Assembly: GCA_963204905.1 (NCBI GenBank)
Contig: CAUJJN010000182.1
Location: 1-42,086, forward strand
Reading direction: 5' to 3'
Length of the DNA stretch: 42,086 nt
Source of the DNA: Pseudomonadota bacterium
GTDB lineage: Bacteria > Pseudomonadota > Alphaproteobacteria > Rhizobiales > Xanthobacteraceae
Shown: piece by piece, positions 16,513 to 24,062 of the stretch
Position numbering within the stretch: position 1 is the first letter of the stretch
How the letters are laid out: each line of letters opens with the position of its first letter
Notes under the pieces: generated by a model
Seen by the model: only the letters and a program-made list of their open reading frames with translations
Databases searched by the model: none
What the model was told of the DNA's origin: nothing
Position numbers and translations under genes: made by a program

Positions 16513-16998
16513 GTGGGAGAAATCAGCCTGACGGTGAACGGAAAGGCAGTTTCCGCCAACGTCGAAGACCGGACCTTGCTGGTCCAATTTTTGCGTGATC
16601 ATTTGAATTTGACCGGAACGCATGTGGGCTGTGACACCAGCCAATGCGGCGCGTGTGTCGTGCATATCGACGGGCGTGCGGTGAAGTCGTGCACGACGCT
16701 GGTGGGCCAGGTCAACGGCGCCAGCGTGACGACCATCGAGGGTCTGTCGCAAGGCGACCAGTTGCATCCGATGCAGGCGGCATTCCGCGACAATCACGGG
16801 CTGCAATGCGGATATTGCACGCCGGGAATGATCATGTCGGCGGTCGATATCGTGCATCGCCACGGCGGCAAGCTGGACGAGGCGACGGTGCGACACGAGT
16901 TGGAAGGCAACATCTGTCGCTGCACCGGCTATCACAACATCGTCAAATCGGTGCTGGATGCGGCCGGCCGGATGACCACCGCGCAGGCAGCCGAGTAA
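16513..16998 (+). CDS. molybdenum hydroxylase small subunit, 2x[2Fe-2S] (CoxS-like)
   Basis: A protein of 161 residues. The N-terminal plant-type ferredoxin domain has C40, C45, C48 and C60 ([10 protein letters not shown]...C). The C-terminal helical domain has C99, C102, C135 and C137 ([14 protein letters not shown]). This is the complete set for the two [2Fe-2S] clusters that pass electrons from the molybdenum site to FAD. The GTG start at 16513 follows GGGAGG by 6 nt. It is first in a small-large-medium gene order, the order typical of form II CO-dehydrogenase-like operons. No signal peptide is present; these enzymes work at the inner face of the membrane or in the cytosol. Confidence 0.93.
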   Translation: MGEISLTVNGKAVSANVEDRTLLVQFLRDHLNLTGTHVGCDTSQCGACVVHIDGRAVKSCTTLVGQVNGASVTTIEGLSQGDQLHPMQAAFRDNHGLQCGYCTPGMIMSAVDIVHRHGGKLDEATVRHELEGNICRCTGYHNIVKSVLDAAGRMTTAQAAE

Positions 16999-17284
16999 CG
17001 CGGCCGCTTCGACGCGGGCACGTTGCGGCCTTACCGCTTGCGGGCCCGAAGTTTACGGGCTCAGGCTTGCAATCCAGACCTGACAAGGCGGCTTCGGCAA
17101 TACAAGTCGACCTTTGTCAGTTTGGGCTTTGCAGCTTTCGGCTTTGCGGGTTCGGGCCGCGCGCGCAGGCGTCGGATGCCACCGCGCGATTGCCACCGCG
17201 CGATCGTAGTCACGCAATTTGAACCAGCGATCGGGCCCGCCCCCTATTCCGGCGCGGCGTTGCGGATCGGACAAGGAGAGACCC
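16999..17284 (+). other. unusually long gap inside the hydroxylase operon, with a tandem 13-bp repeat
   Basis: These 286 nt separate the small and large subunit genes, although such genes usually lie within tens of bases. No convincing gene is present. The gap contains GCCACCGCGCGAT twice (17178-17190 and 17192-17204) and ends with the large-subunit ribosome binding site AAGGAGA. It may hold an internal promoter, a processing site or a small remnant. Confidence 0.4.
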
Positions 17285-19630
17285 ATGGGAGTGGAAGGCA
17301 TCGGCGCAAGCGTGTTGCGCAAGGAAGACCGGCGATTCACCACCGGCAAGGGCCGTTACGTCGACGACATCAAACTGCAGGGCATGACCCACGCGCATTT
17401 CGTGCGCAGTCCGCATGGCCACGCCAAGGTCAAGGGTATCGATTCATCCGCTGCGTTGAAAATGCCGGGCGTTGTGGCGGTTCTGACCGGGCAGCAGATC
17501 GTTGACGACAAGGTCGGCAATCTCATCTGCGGCTGGGCGGTGCATTCCAAGGACGGCACGCCGATGAAGATGGGCGCATGGCCGGCGATGGCGCCGGAGA
17601 CCGTGCGTTTCGTCGGGCAGGCGGTGGCTGTTGTCATCGCCGAGACCAAGAACCAGGCGCGCGATGCCGCCGAGGCCGTGCAGGTCGACTATGAAGAACT
17701 GCCGGCCATCACCAACCTCAAGGCTGCGATCGCCGCCGGCGCCCCGCAACTGCACCCCGAAGCGCCCAATAACATCGTCTACGATTGGGAACTGGGCGAT
17801 CAGGCCGCCACCAACGACGCCTTCAGCAAGGCGGCAAACGTGGTCAAGATGGACCTCGTCAACAACCGCCTCGCTCCCAACGCCATGGAGCCGCGCGCGG
17901 CTCTCGCCAGTTACGACGAGGCTGAGGAGCACTTCACGCTCTACTCCACTTCGCAGAATCCGCACGTCGCGCGCCTCGTGCTCTCCGCGTTCTACAACAT
18001 CGCCCCGGAAAACAAGCTGCGGGTGATCGCCCCCGACGTCGGCGGCGGCTTCGGCTCGAAGATCTTCATCTATCCGGAAGAAATGGTAGCCTTGTGGGCC
18101 TCCAAGAAGGTCAATCGTCCGGTGAAGTGGACCGGCGATCGCACCGAGGCGTTCCTCACCGACGCCCATGGCCGCGATCACGTTTCCCACGCCGAGATGG
18201 CCTTCGACAAGGATAACAAGATCCTCGGTCTGCGGGTCAAGACGCTGGCGAATTTCGGCGCTTACATGTCGCTGTTCTCGTCGTCGGTGCCGACCTATCT
18301 CTACGCGACGCTGCTGTCGGGCCAGTACAACATCCCGGCGATCTATGCCGAGGTGATGGGCGTCTACACCAACACCGCACCGGTCGACGCCTATCGCGGT
18401 GCCGGACGCCCCGAGGCAAGCTACCTGATCGAACGGATGATGGAGACCGCGGCGCGGCAGTTGAAGGTCGATCCGGCCGAACTGCGCAGCAAGAACTTCA
18501 TCCGCCAGTTCCCGCACCAGACTCCGGTGATCATGGCCTATGACATCGGCGACTTCCAAGCCTCTCTCGACGCGGCGATGAAGTCGATCGACTATGCCGG
18601 CTTCCCGGCGCGCAAGGCCAAGGCGAAGGCGGAAGGCAAGCTGCGCGGCATCGGCCTCTCCTGCTACATCGAAGCCTGCGGCATCGCCCCATCGAAAGCG
18701 GTGGGCAGCCTCGGCGCCGGCGTCGGACTGTGGGAATCCGCCGAAATCCGCGTCAACCCGGTCGGCACCATCGAAGTGTTGACCGGATCGCACAGCCACG
18801 GCCAGGGCCACGAAACGACGTTCTGCCAGTTGGTCGCTGAGCGGCTCGGCGTGCCGGTGAGCCAGGTCTCGATCCTGCACGGTGACACCGACAAGGTGCA
18901 GTTCGGCATGGGCACCTACGGTTCGCGCTCGCTGGCAGTCGGCGGTTCGGCCATCGTCAAGGCGCTGGAGAAGGTCGAGGCCAAGGCCAAGAAGATCGCG
19001 GCGCATCAACTCGAAGCGTCCGAGAGCGACATCGTCATCGAGAACGGCGAGTTCAAGGTGACCGGCACCGACAAGTCGATCGCGCTGCCGATGGTGGCGC
19101 TCGCCGCCTACACCGCGCACAATCTGCCGGACGGCATGGAGCCAGGCCTCAAGGAAAGCGCGTTCTACGACCCGTCGAACTTCACCTTCCCGGCCGGCAC
19201 CTACATCTGCGAGATCGAGGTCGATTCCGGCACCGGCAAGACCGAGTTCGTCAACTTCGTCGCGGCCGACGACTTCGGACGTCTCATCAACCCGATGATC
19301 GTCGAGGGTCAGGTCCATGGCGGCCTCACGCAGGGCATCGGCCAGGCGCTGCTGGAAGGCGCGATCTATGACGACAACGGCCAGCTGATCACCGCGTCGT
19401 TCATGGACTACGCGATGCCGCGCGCCGACGACGTGCCGTCCTACAAGCTCCAACACACCACGACGCTGTGTCCGGGCAATCCGCTCGGCGTCAAGGGTTG
19501 CGGCGAGGCCGGTGCCATCGGCGCATCGGCGGCGGTGATCAACGCCATCACCGACGCCATCGGCAACAACCAGCTCGAGATGCCAGCCACCCCCGACCGG
19601 GTGTGGCACGCCATCCGGGCCGGCGCATAA
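17285..19630 (+). CDS. molybdenum hydroxylase large subunit, form II CO-dehydrogenase-like (CoxL-like)
   Basis: A protein of 781 residues of the xanthine-oxidase family, binding the Mo-molybdopterin-cytosine-dinucleotide cofactor. GVGASVLRKED-type N-terminus (GIGASVLRKEDRRF), GGGFGSK (253-259), the active-site loop AYRGAGR (369-375), HGQGHETT and a C-terminal GVKGCGEAGAIG with the catalytic glutamate are all present. True aerobic CO dehydrogenases (form I) have AYRCSFR, whose cysteine binds copper; AYRGAGR marks form II, whose substrate is unsettled and probably an aldehyde, aromatic or heterocyclic compound. The ATG at 17285 follows AAGGAGA. None of the form I accessory genes (coxD, E, F, G) are visible nearby. 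The medium subunit follows 17 nt downstream. Confidence 0.93.
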   Translation: MGVEGIGASVLRKEDRRFTTGKGRYVDDIKLQGMTHAHFVRSPHGHAKVKGIDSSAALKMPGVVAVLTGQQIVDDKVGNLICGWAVHSKDGTPMKMGAWPAMAPETVRFVGQAVAVVIAETKNQARDAAEAVQVDYEELPAITNLKAAIAAGAPQLHPEAPNNIVYDWELGDQAATNDAFSKAANVVKMDLVNNRLAPNAMEPRAALASYDEAEEHFTLYSTSQNPHVARLVLSAFYNIAPENKLRVIAPDVGGGFGSKIFIYPEEMVALWASKKVNRPVKWTGDRTEAFLTDAHGRDHVSHAEMAFDKDNKILGLRVKTLANFGAYMSLFSSSVPTYLYATLLSGQYNIPAIYAEVMGVYTNTAPVDAYRGAGRPEASYLIERMMETAARQLKVDPAELRSKNFIRQFPHQTPVIMAYDIGDFQASLDAAMKSIDYAGFPARKAKAKAEGKLRGIGLSCYIEACGIAPSKAVGSLGAGVGLWESAEIRVNPVGTIEVLTGSHSHGQGHETTFCQLVAERLGVPVSQVSILHGDTDKVQFGMGTYGSRSLAVGGSAIVKALEKVEAKAKKIAAHQLEASESDIVIENGEFKVTGTDKSIALPMVALAAYTAHNLPDGMEPGLKESAFYDPSNFTFPAGTYICEIEVDSGTGKTEFVNFVAADDFGRLINPMIVEGQVHGGLTQGIGQALLEGAIYDDNGQLITASFMDYAMPRADDVPSYKLQHTTTLCPGNPLGVKGCGEAGAIGASAAVINAITDAIGNNQLEMPATPDRVWHAIRAGA

Positions 19631-19647
19631 CGCAAGGGAGACGCATC

Positions 19648-20448
19648 ATGTACGAGACCCATTATCATCGCGCCTCCTCGGTCGACGATGCCGCGGCGCA
19701 ATTCGCCAATGGCAGCGAGGCCAAGTATCTCTCCGGCGGGCAAACCCTGCTGCCGGTGATGAAGCAGCGCCTCGCCGCGCCTAGCGACGTGATCGACCTC
19801 GCCAAGATTCCGGCGTTGATCGGCATCGATTTCGGCGCCGACAGCATCACGATCAAGGCGGCGACCACGCACTACGACGTCGCCACCAACACGGCCTTGC
19901 AGAAGGCGCTTCCCGCGCTGGCGGCTCTGGCCGGCTTGATCGGAGATCCGGCGGTGCGCTATCGCGGCACCATCGGCGGCTCGCTCGCCAACAACGATCC
20001 GGCGGCGGACTATCCGGCGGCGGTGCTGGCGCTCGACGCTACCGTGAAGACCAACAAGCGATCGATCGCGGCGGCTGATTTCTTCAAGGGCCTGTTCTCG
20101 ACGGCGCTTGAAGACGGCGAGATCATCACCGCGGTCACCTTCCCGATCCCGGCGAAGGCCGGCTACGCCAAGTTCCGTCACCCGGCCTCGCGCTTCGCGC
20201 TGACCGGCGTGTTCGTGGCGCAGACGAAATCGGGCGAGGTGCGCGTCGCCGCGACCGGAGCATCACAGAATGGCGTGATACGCGTGCCCGCGATCGAGCA
20301 GGCGCTCAAGGCCAACTGGTCGGCCGGAGCTATCGACGGCGTGACCATTTCGGCGGACGGCATGATGGCCGATCTCCATGGCACCGCCGATTACCGCGCC
20401 AACCTTGTAAAAGTCATGGCGCAACGTGCGCTCAAGGATGCCGGTTAA
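19648..20448 (+). CDS. molybdenum hydroxylase medium subunit, FAD-binding (CoxM-like)
   Basis: A protein of 266 residues. LSGGQTLLPVMKQRL and TIGGSLANNDPAADYPA are the two FAD-binding motifs of the CO-dehydrogenase flavoprotein family; the C-terminal domain follows from about 175. It carries electrons from the [2Fe-2S] subunit to the quinone pool or another acceptor. The ATG at 19648 follows AAGGGAG by 7 nt and lies 17 nt after the large-subunit stop. It is the last gene of the operon and converges on pqqE across a strong hairpin. Confidence 0.92.
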   Translation: MYETHYHRASSVDDAAAQFANGSEAKYLSGGQTLLPVMKQRLAAPSDVIDLAKIPALIGIDFGADSITIKAATTHYDVATNTALQKALPALAALAGLIGDPAVRYRGTIGGSLANNDPAADYPAAVLALDATVKTNKRSIAAADFFKGLFSTALEDGEIITAVTFPIPAKAGYAKFRHPASRFALTGVFVAQTKSGEVRVAATGASQNGVIRVPAIEQALKANWSAGAIDGVTISADGMMADLHGTADYRANLVKVMAQRALKDAG

Positions 20449-20469
20449 GATCAGGTCTCCGCACGCGTT

Positions 20470-20499
20470 CGACGGCGCGCCCGAAATGGCGCGCCGTCG
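20470..20499. terminator. bidirectional hairpin between the hydroxylase operon and pqq operon
   Basis: CGACGGCGCGCC (20470-20481), loop CGAAAT, GGCGCGCCGTCG (20488-20499): a perfect 12-bp G+C stem between two convergent operons. There is no long T-run on either side, as is common in G+C-rich alphaproteobacteria. Confidence 0.7.
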
Positions 20500-20556
20500 C
20501 ATTCTGGTTCGCGCGTCAGGGTTAATCTTAAGCGGGTGCGATAGACCCGGGAACGA

Positions 20557-21768
20557 TCAAACGCCCCCGCCAGCATCCGTTTCCGGCGTGCCACCCTTGA
20601 AGTTGCGGTAGATGAAACGGTTGACGTCACCGGCGGCTTCGGTTTCGGCCATCTTGAAAATCCGCTCGTGCAAGGGCGACAGCGTGCAGGCCGGATCGGT
20701 ATTGCCCGCATCACCGGTCAGCGCGAAAGCCTGACAGCGACAGCCGCCGAAATCGATCTCCTTGTAGTCGCAGCTTCGGCACGGTTCCGGCATCCAGCCG
20801 GTGCCGCGATAGCGGTTGAAGGCATCGGAATTCTGCCAGATCCAGGCGATCGAATGATTGCCGCGCACCGATTCAAAATCGAGGCCAGTGATGGTTTCCG
20901 CCGCGTGGCACGGCAGGATCTTGCCGGTCGGCGAGATATTGAAGAACTGGCGGCCCCAGCCCCCCATGCACTTCTTCGGCCGCAGCGCATAATAATCCGG
21001 CACGACATAATCAATGGCGAGAGTGCCCTTGAGACGAACCTCAGCCTCCGCGACGATGCGGCTGGTTTCCTCGATCTGTTGCAGCGTCGGCATCAAGGCC
21101 GCGCGGTTTTTCAGCGCCCAGCCATAATATTGCACGTTGGCAACTTCCAGCCGATCGGCGTCGAGATCGACCGCCATCTGGATGATATCGGCAAGCTGGT
21201 GCAGATTCTGCCGATGCATCACCGCATTGACGGTGAGCGGCAAATCGAGCTCCCGCGCCCAGTGCGCCACCTCGCGCTTTTTGGCGTGCGCCCCCTTCAT
21301 GCCGGCGACACGATCCGCCACGTCGGGCTCAACGCCCTGAAAGCTGATCTGGATATGGCAAAGGCCGGCATCGGCCAGCCCCCGCAACGTGTCCTTCGTC
21401 AGCGAGACCGCCGATGTAATGAGATTCGAATAGAGGCCGACATCCGTCGCGTGCCGCACCAGTTCCACGATGTCCTTGCGCGCGGTCGGCTCGCCACCTG
21501 AAAAATGAATTTGCAGCACGCCGATCTCGGCGAGTTCGCCCAACACCTTCTTCCATTCATCGGTGGTCAGCTCAGTGTTGCCACGATCAAGCTCCAACGG
21601 ATTGGAGCAATAAGGGCATTGCAGCGGGCAGCGGTGCGTCAGTTCCGCCAGCACTGCAAGCGGGATGCCGAATGTCTCCGCCACCGAACCATGCTGCTCC
21701 AGCACGGCGAGGCCATCGACCGCCCCGGTTGCCGCAGAATTCATAGCGTCGCCGAGTGGCTGCGTCAT
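20557..21768 (-). CDS. pqqE: PqqE, radical SAM enzyme of PQQ biosynthesis
   Basis: A protein of 403 residues. The radical SAM cluster ligands C47, C51 and C54 lie in HRCPLQCPYCSNP, followed by FSGGEPTAR. The C-terminal SPASM region holds the auxiliary-cluster cysteines (KKCMGGWG, CRSCDYKEIDFGGCRCQAF, DPACTLS). PqqE joins the glutamate and tyrosine side chains of PqqA by a C-C bond, working with PqqD as peptide chaperone. The ATG at 21768 overlaps the pqqD stop (ATGA). The N-terminal ~30 residues before the conserved domain make it slightly longer than usual. The frame is open further upstream, but that would run through pqqD. Confidence 0.96.
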   Translation of the reverse strand: MTQPLGDAMNSAATGAVDGLAVLEQHGSVAETFGIPLAVLAELTHRCPLQCPYCSNPLELDRGNTELTTDEWKKVLGELAEIGVLQIHFSGGEPTARKDIVELVRHATDVGLYSNLITSAVSLTKDTLRGLADAGLCHIQISFQGVEPDVADRVAGMKGAHAKKREVAHWARELDLPLTVNAVMHRQNLHQLADIIQMAVDLDADRLEVANVQYYGWALKNRAALMPTLQQIEETSRIVAEAEVRLKGTLAIDYVVPDYYALRPKKCMGGWGRQFFNISPTGKILPCHAAETITGLDFESVRGNHSIAWIWQNSDAFNRYRGTGWMPEPCRSCDYKEIDFGGCRCQAFALTGDAGNTDPACTLSPLHERIFKMAETEAAGDVNRFIYRNFKGGTPETDAGGGV

Positions 21769-22082
21769 GGCGCCGGCTCCTTCGCCTCGACAAGGAAACC
21801 TTTGTCGGCAAGGTCCTGCAACATCGCGGTCACATCGGCGCCGATATCCTCGCGCGGCGCAGCATACTTTTCCGCCAGTAGATCGACCATGCGCGCGACG
21901 CTGCGTCCATCGCACATTTGCAGGACTTCCACCGCGATCTCGTCGGGCGCCAGCACGCGCTCTGGCGCGAGGATCACCCAGCGCTCGCGCGTCTTGTCGA
22001 ATTTCAGTTGCGCATGGCGCGGTAGAACCGGACGGCTCGCCTCGGTTACGCTCAACCTTCGACTGCGCGATGCGGCCATCAC
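21765..22082 (-). CDS. pqqD: PqqD, peptide chaperone of PQQ biosynthesis
   Basis: A protein of 105 residues with the PqqD winged-helix-like fold: RPVLPRHAQLKFDKTRERWV, LAPERVLAPDEIAVEVLQM, then VDLLAEKY and LQDLADKGFL. It binds PqqA and presents it to PqqE. It starts 8 nt after pqqC and its stop overlaps the pqqE start. The N-terminus (SRSRRLSVTEA) is a variable basic leader. Confidence 0.95.
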   Translation of the reverse strand: MMAASRSRRLSVTEASRPVLPRHAQLKFDKTRERWVILAPERVLAPDEIAVEVLQMCDGRSVARMVDLLAEKYAAPREDIGADVTAMLQDLADKGFLVEAKEPAP

Positions 22083-22090
22083 AACGCCTC

Positions 22091-22855
22091 TCAGACGGCT
22101 GCGGGAACAAAGGCTCCCGGCGGCACATGTCCATCAACATAGGCATGATACAGCGCGTCGAGTTGAACCCAAAGCACATTGGTCTTGAAGATCAGCGCAT
22201 TGCAGACCGCCTCACGTTCAGCAGGCGTCACGGCGTGGGTCTTCACGTAGTCCAGCGCGAAGTTGGCGTCGCGCGGCGCTTGCGTCAGCCGGCGCTTGAA
22301 GTAGCTCATGATGTCCGGATTGACGAAGTCGTAGTGCGCCAGCATCCCGGAGATGCGTTCTTCATGCAGGTTCGGTGCGAACAGTTCAGTGAGCGACGAG
22401 GCGATCGCTTCCAGCGGCGTGCGGTCGCGCACGAAATGCACATAGGCCTCGACCGCAAAGCGGGTCGCAGGCAGAATGCCTTCAGTGGACTCCACATAGA
22501 CAGCATCGAGGCCGAGGCCTTCGGTCAGCTTGAGCCAACGCTCGATACCGCCTTCGCTGCCAGCGTCGCCATCGTGATCCTCGATCCGATGCCGCCACTC
22601 CTGGCGCGTCGCGCGGTCGCCGAAGCGCGAAATCACCACCGCATCCTTGATCGGGATCGTGCTCTGATAATAGTAACGATTGAGTGCCCAGGCCTGCACT
22701 TGCCCTTTGTTCAACTTGCCGCCGTGCAGCAGGCGATGAAACGGGTGCAGGTTGTGATAGCGCGTCGCGCCGATATGACGCAGCGCCGCTTCGAGATCTT
22801 CGGCATTTTGCAGCGGCTTGTCGGTGATCAGCGAAAAGGCGGTGGTTGTAATCAC
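22091..22855 (-). CDS. pqqC: PqqC, pyrroloquinoline-quinone synthase
   Basis: A protein of 254 residues of the haem-oxygenase-like PqqC family. YHNLHPFHRLLHGGKLNKGQ, then WALNRYYYQSTIPIKDAVVI, the IEDHDGD loop and the C-terminal VLWVQLDALYHAYVDG are diagnostic. It catalyses the last ring closure and the eight-electron oxidation to PQQ without metal or cofactor. The GTG at 22855 is chosen because it overlaps the pqqB stop (GTGA), like the pqqD-pqqE overlap; the frame upstream would read through pqqB. Confidence 0.95.
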   Translation of the reverse strand: MITTTAFSLITDKPLQNAEDLEAALRHIGATRYHNLHPFHRLLHGGKLNKGQVQAWALNRYYYQSTIPIKDAVVISRFGDRATRQEWRHRIEDHDGDAGSEGGIERWLKLTEGLGLDAVYVESTEGILPATRFAVEAYVHFVRDRTPLEAIASSLTELFAPNLHEERISGMLAHYDFVNPDIMSYFKRRLTQAPRDANFALDYVKTHAVTPAEREAVCNALIFKTNVLWVQLDALYHAYVDGHVPPGAFVPAAV

Positions 22856-23781
22856 AGCACGATCTCCATTCCGTCCGACGCCAGTTCCCACCCTGCCTGA
22901 CGCGCCGCGTCGCGCTCCATTGAGTCGGTGAACAGCGCCGGATTCGAATTGTTGATGTGCAGGAACAGTTTTCGAGCGATGTTCAGCGACGCAAGCGCGG
23001 CGATGGCGCCGTCCGCGCCCGACATCGCGATGTGTCCCATCGCCTGCCCGGTCTTGCTGCCGAGGCCCGCCGCGATCAACTCGTCGTCACGCCACACGGT
23101 GCCGTCGAATAACACCAGCGGTGCGCCCTCAATGCGTCGCGCAAGATCTGGCGTGACGCGCGCGCACGCCGCCAGATGATAGAAATACCGTCCGGCACGC
23201 TTGTCGGCGATACGCAGGCCCAGCGTGTCGCCCTCGGCGCTGTCGCCGCCGGGATGCTGCCGACCTTCGAGATACCATGCACGTTTACCCGGCACGAGGA
23301 AGGGCAAGACTTCCAGTCCCGACAGCGAGCCATCCGGCAAGGTCGGCTCGAAAGCGCGCTCCGCTTCGATCGAATAACGCCGCACCAGCTTGTCGTTCAG
23401 CACGTTGAAGATGCTGTTGCTAGCCAGGATCGCCAGCACCTGCCGATGGGCATATATCGCAAACGGTGAGCCCTCACGCAGCGACAACAGGCCCGCGACC
23501 GCATCGACGTCGCCGTTGGTGAGGATAACGCCCGCGATCGGGCTATGCCGCAGAGCACCGGGCTTTGGATGCAGCCGTGGCGTTGCGGTGATCTGCTGCC
23601 GGATATCCGGCGAGGCATTGATCAAAAACCAATGCGCGTCGTCGACGCTGACCGCGATGGACGATTGGGTACTTTGCAATTCAGGATGAGCATCCCGTGA
23701 TGCGCGGCACACCGCGCACCCACAATTCCACTGCGGCACACCGCCGCCGGCCGCGGCTCCAAGAACGACAACACGAAGCAT
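22852..23781 (-). CDS. pqqB: PqqB, metallo-beta-lactamase-fold PQQ biosynthesis protein
   Basis: A protein of 309 residues. LGAAAGGGVPQWNCGCAVCR at the start is the PqqB signature, with zinc-binding cysteines. LTNGDVDAVAGLLSLREG replaces the usual HxHxDH motif of the fold, and FLHINNSNPAL is typical near the end. PqqB hydroxylates the PqqE/F product tyrosine ring; earlier views gave it a transport role. The ATG at 23781 lies 38 nt after the pqqA stop. Confidence 0.95.
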   Translation of the reverse strand: MLRVVVLGAAAGGGVPQWNCGCAVCRASRDAHPELQSTQSSIAVSVDDAHWFLINASPDIRQQITATPRLHPKPGALRHSPIAGVILTNGDVDAVAGLLSLREGSPFAIYAHRQVLAILASNSIFNVLNDKLVRRYSIEAERAFEPTLPDGSLSGLEVLPFLVPGKRAWYLEGRQHPGGDSAEGDTLGLRIADKRAGRYFYHLAACARVTPDLARRIEGAPLVLFDGTVWRDDELIAAGLGSKTGQAMGHIAMSGADGAIAALASLNIARKLFLHINNSNPALFTDSMERDAARQAGWELASDGMEIVL

Positions 23782-23819
23782 AGTCTCGCCCTGGACCCGA
23801 CAGGCCTTCGCGAAGCTGC

Positions 23820-23900
23820 CTATTTGCGGGCCGCGCAGGCGTACATATTGATTTCCATGCCAACCGGCACTTCAACGATCTTCGGTGCTTTCCAGGCCAT
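23820..23900 (-). CDS. pqqA: PqqA, PQQ precursor peptide
   Basis: A 26-residue peptide read from ATG at 23898-23900 to TAG at 23820-23822. It starts MAWKAPKIVEVP and contains EINMY, the conserved E-x3-Y whose glutamate and tyrosine become PQQ, then ACAARK. A good ribosome binding site (AAGGAGATG) lies upstream. The short length makes it easy to miss. It heads the pqqABCDE operon. A separate protease (PqqF/G type) to release the cross-linked residues is not encoded in this window. Confidence 0.97.
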   Translation of the reverse strand: MAWKAPKIVEVPVGMEINMYACAARK

Positions 23901-23957
23901 TTCCATCTCCTTGATGGCACAATTGCGAACACCGCAAGTCTACGCTCTGGGAGAAAG

Positions 23958-23978
23958 TTCGCCAGCCATTTTGGCGAA
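23958..23978. promoter_or_regulatory. inverted repeat upstream of pqqA
   Basis: TTCGCCA (23958-23964) and TGGCGAA (23972-23978) are perfect arms around a 7-nt spacer, 58 nt upstream of the pqqA start. A smaller repeat, TTGCG/CGCAA with 5-nt spacer, lies at 23923-23937. Both fall in the short promoter region (23901-24062), so one may bind a regulator such as a LuxR-type response regulator. Confidence 0.45.
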
Positions 23979-24062
23979 AGGTCGCAATCTTTTGTTGCCG
24001 CAACGCAGCAATACGGCGGCACGGAACCCGCAACTTACAGGGAATCGGGCGATGGGTACTTT

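Noticed and set aside
17444..19609. Long open frame antisense to the hydroxylase large subunit (over 700 codons)
   Set aside because: It mirrors a strongly conserved gene, has no domain content and is Arg/Asp/Gly/Val-rich as expected of the reverse complement of high-G+C third-position coding DNA.
17285..19630. Genuine aerobic carbon monoxide dehydrogenase (form I)
   Set aside because: The active-site loop is AYRGAGR rather than AYRCSFR, the gene order is S-L-M, and the cox accessory genes are absent nearby.
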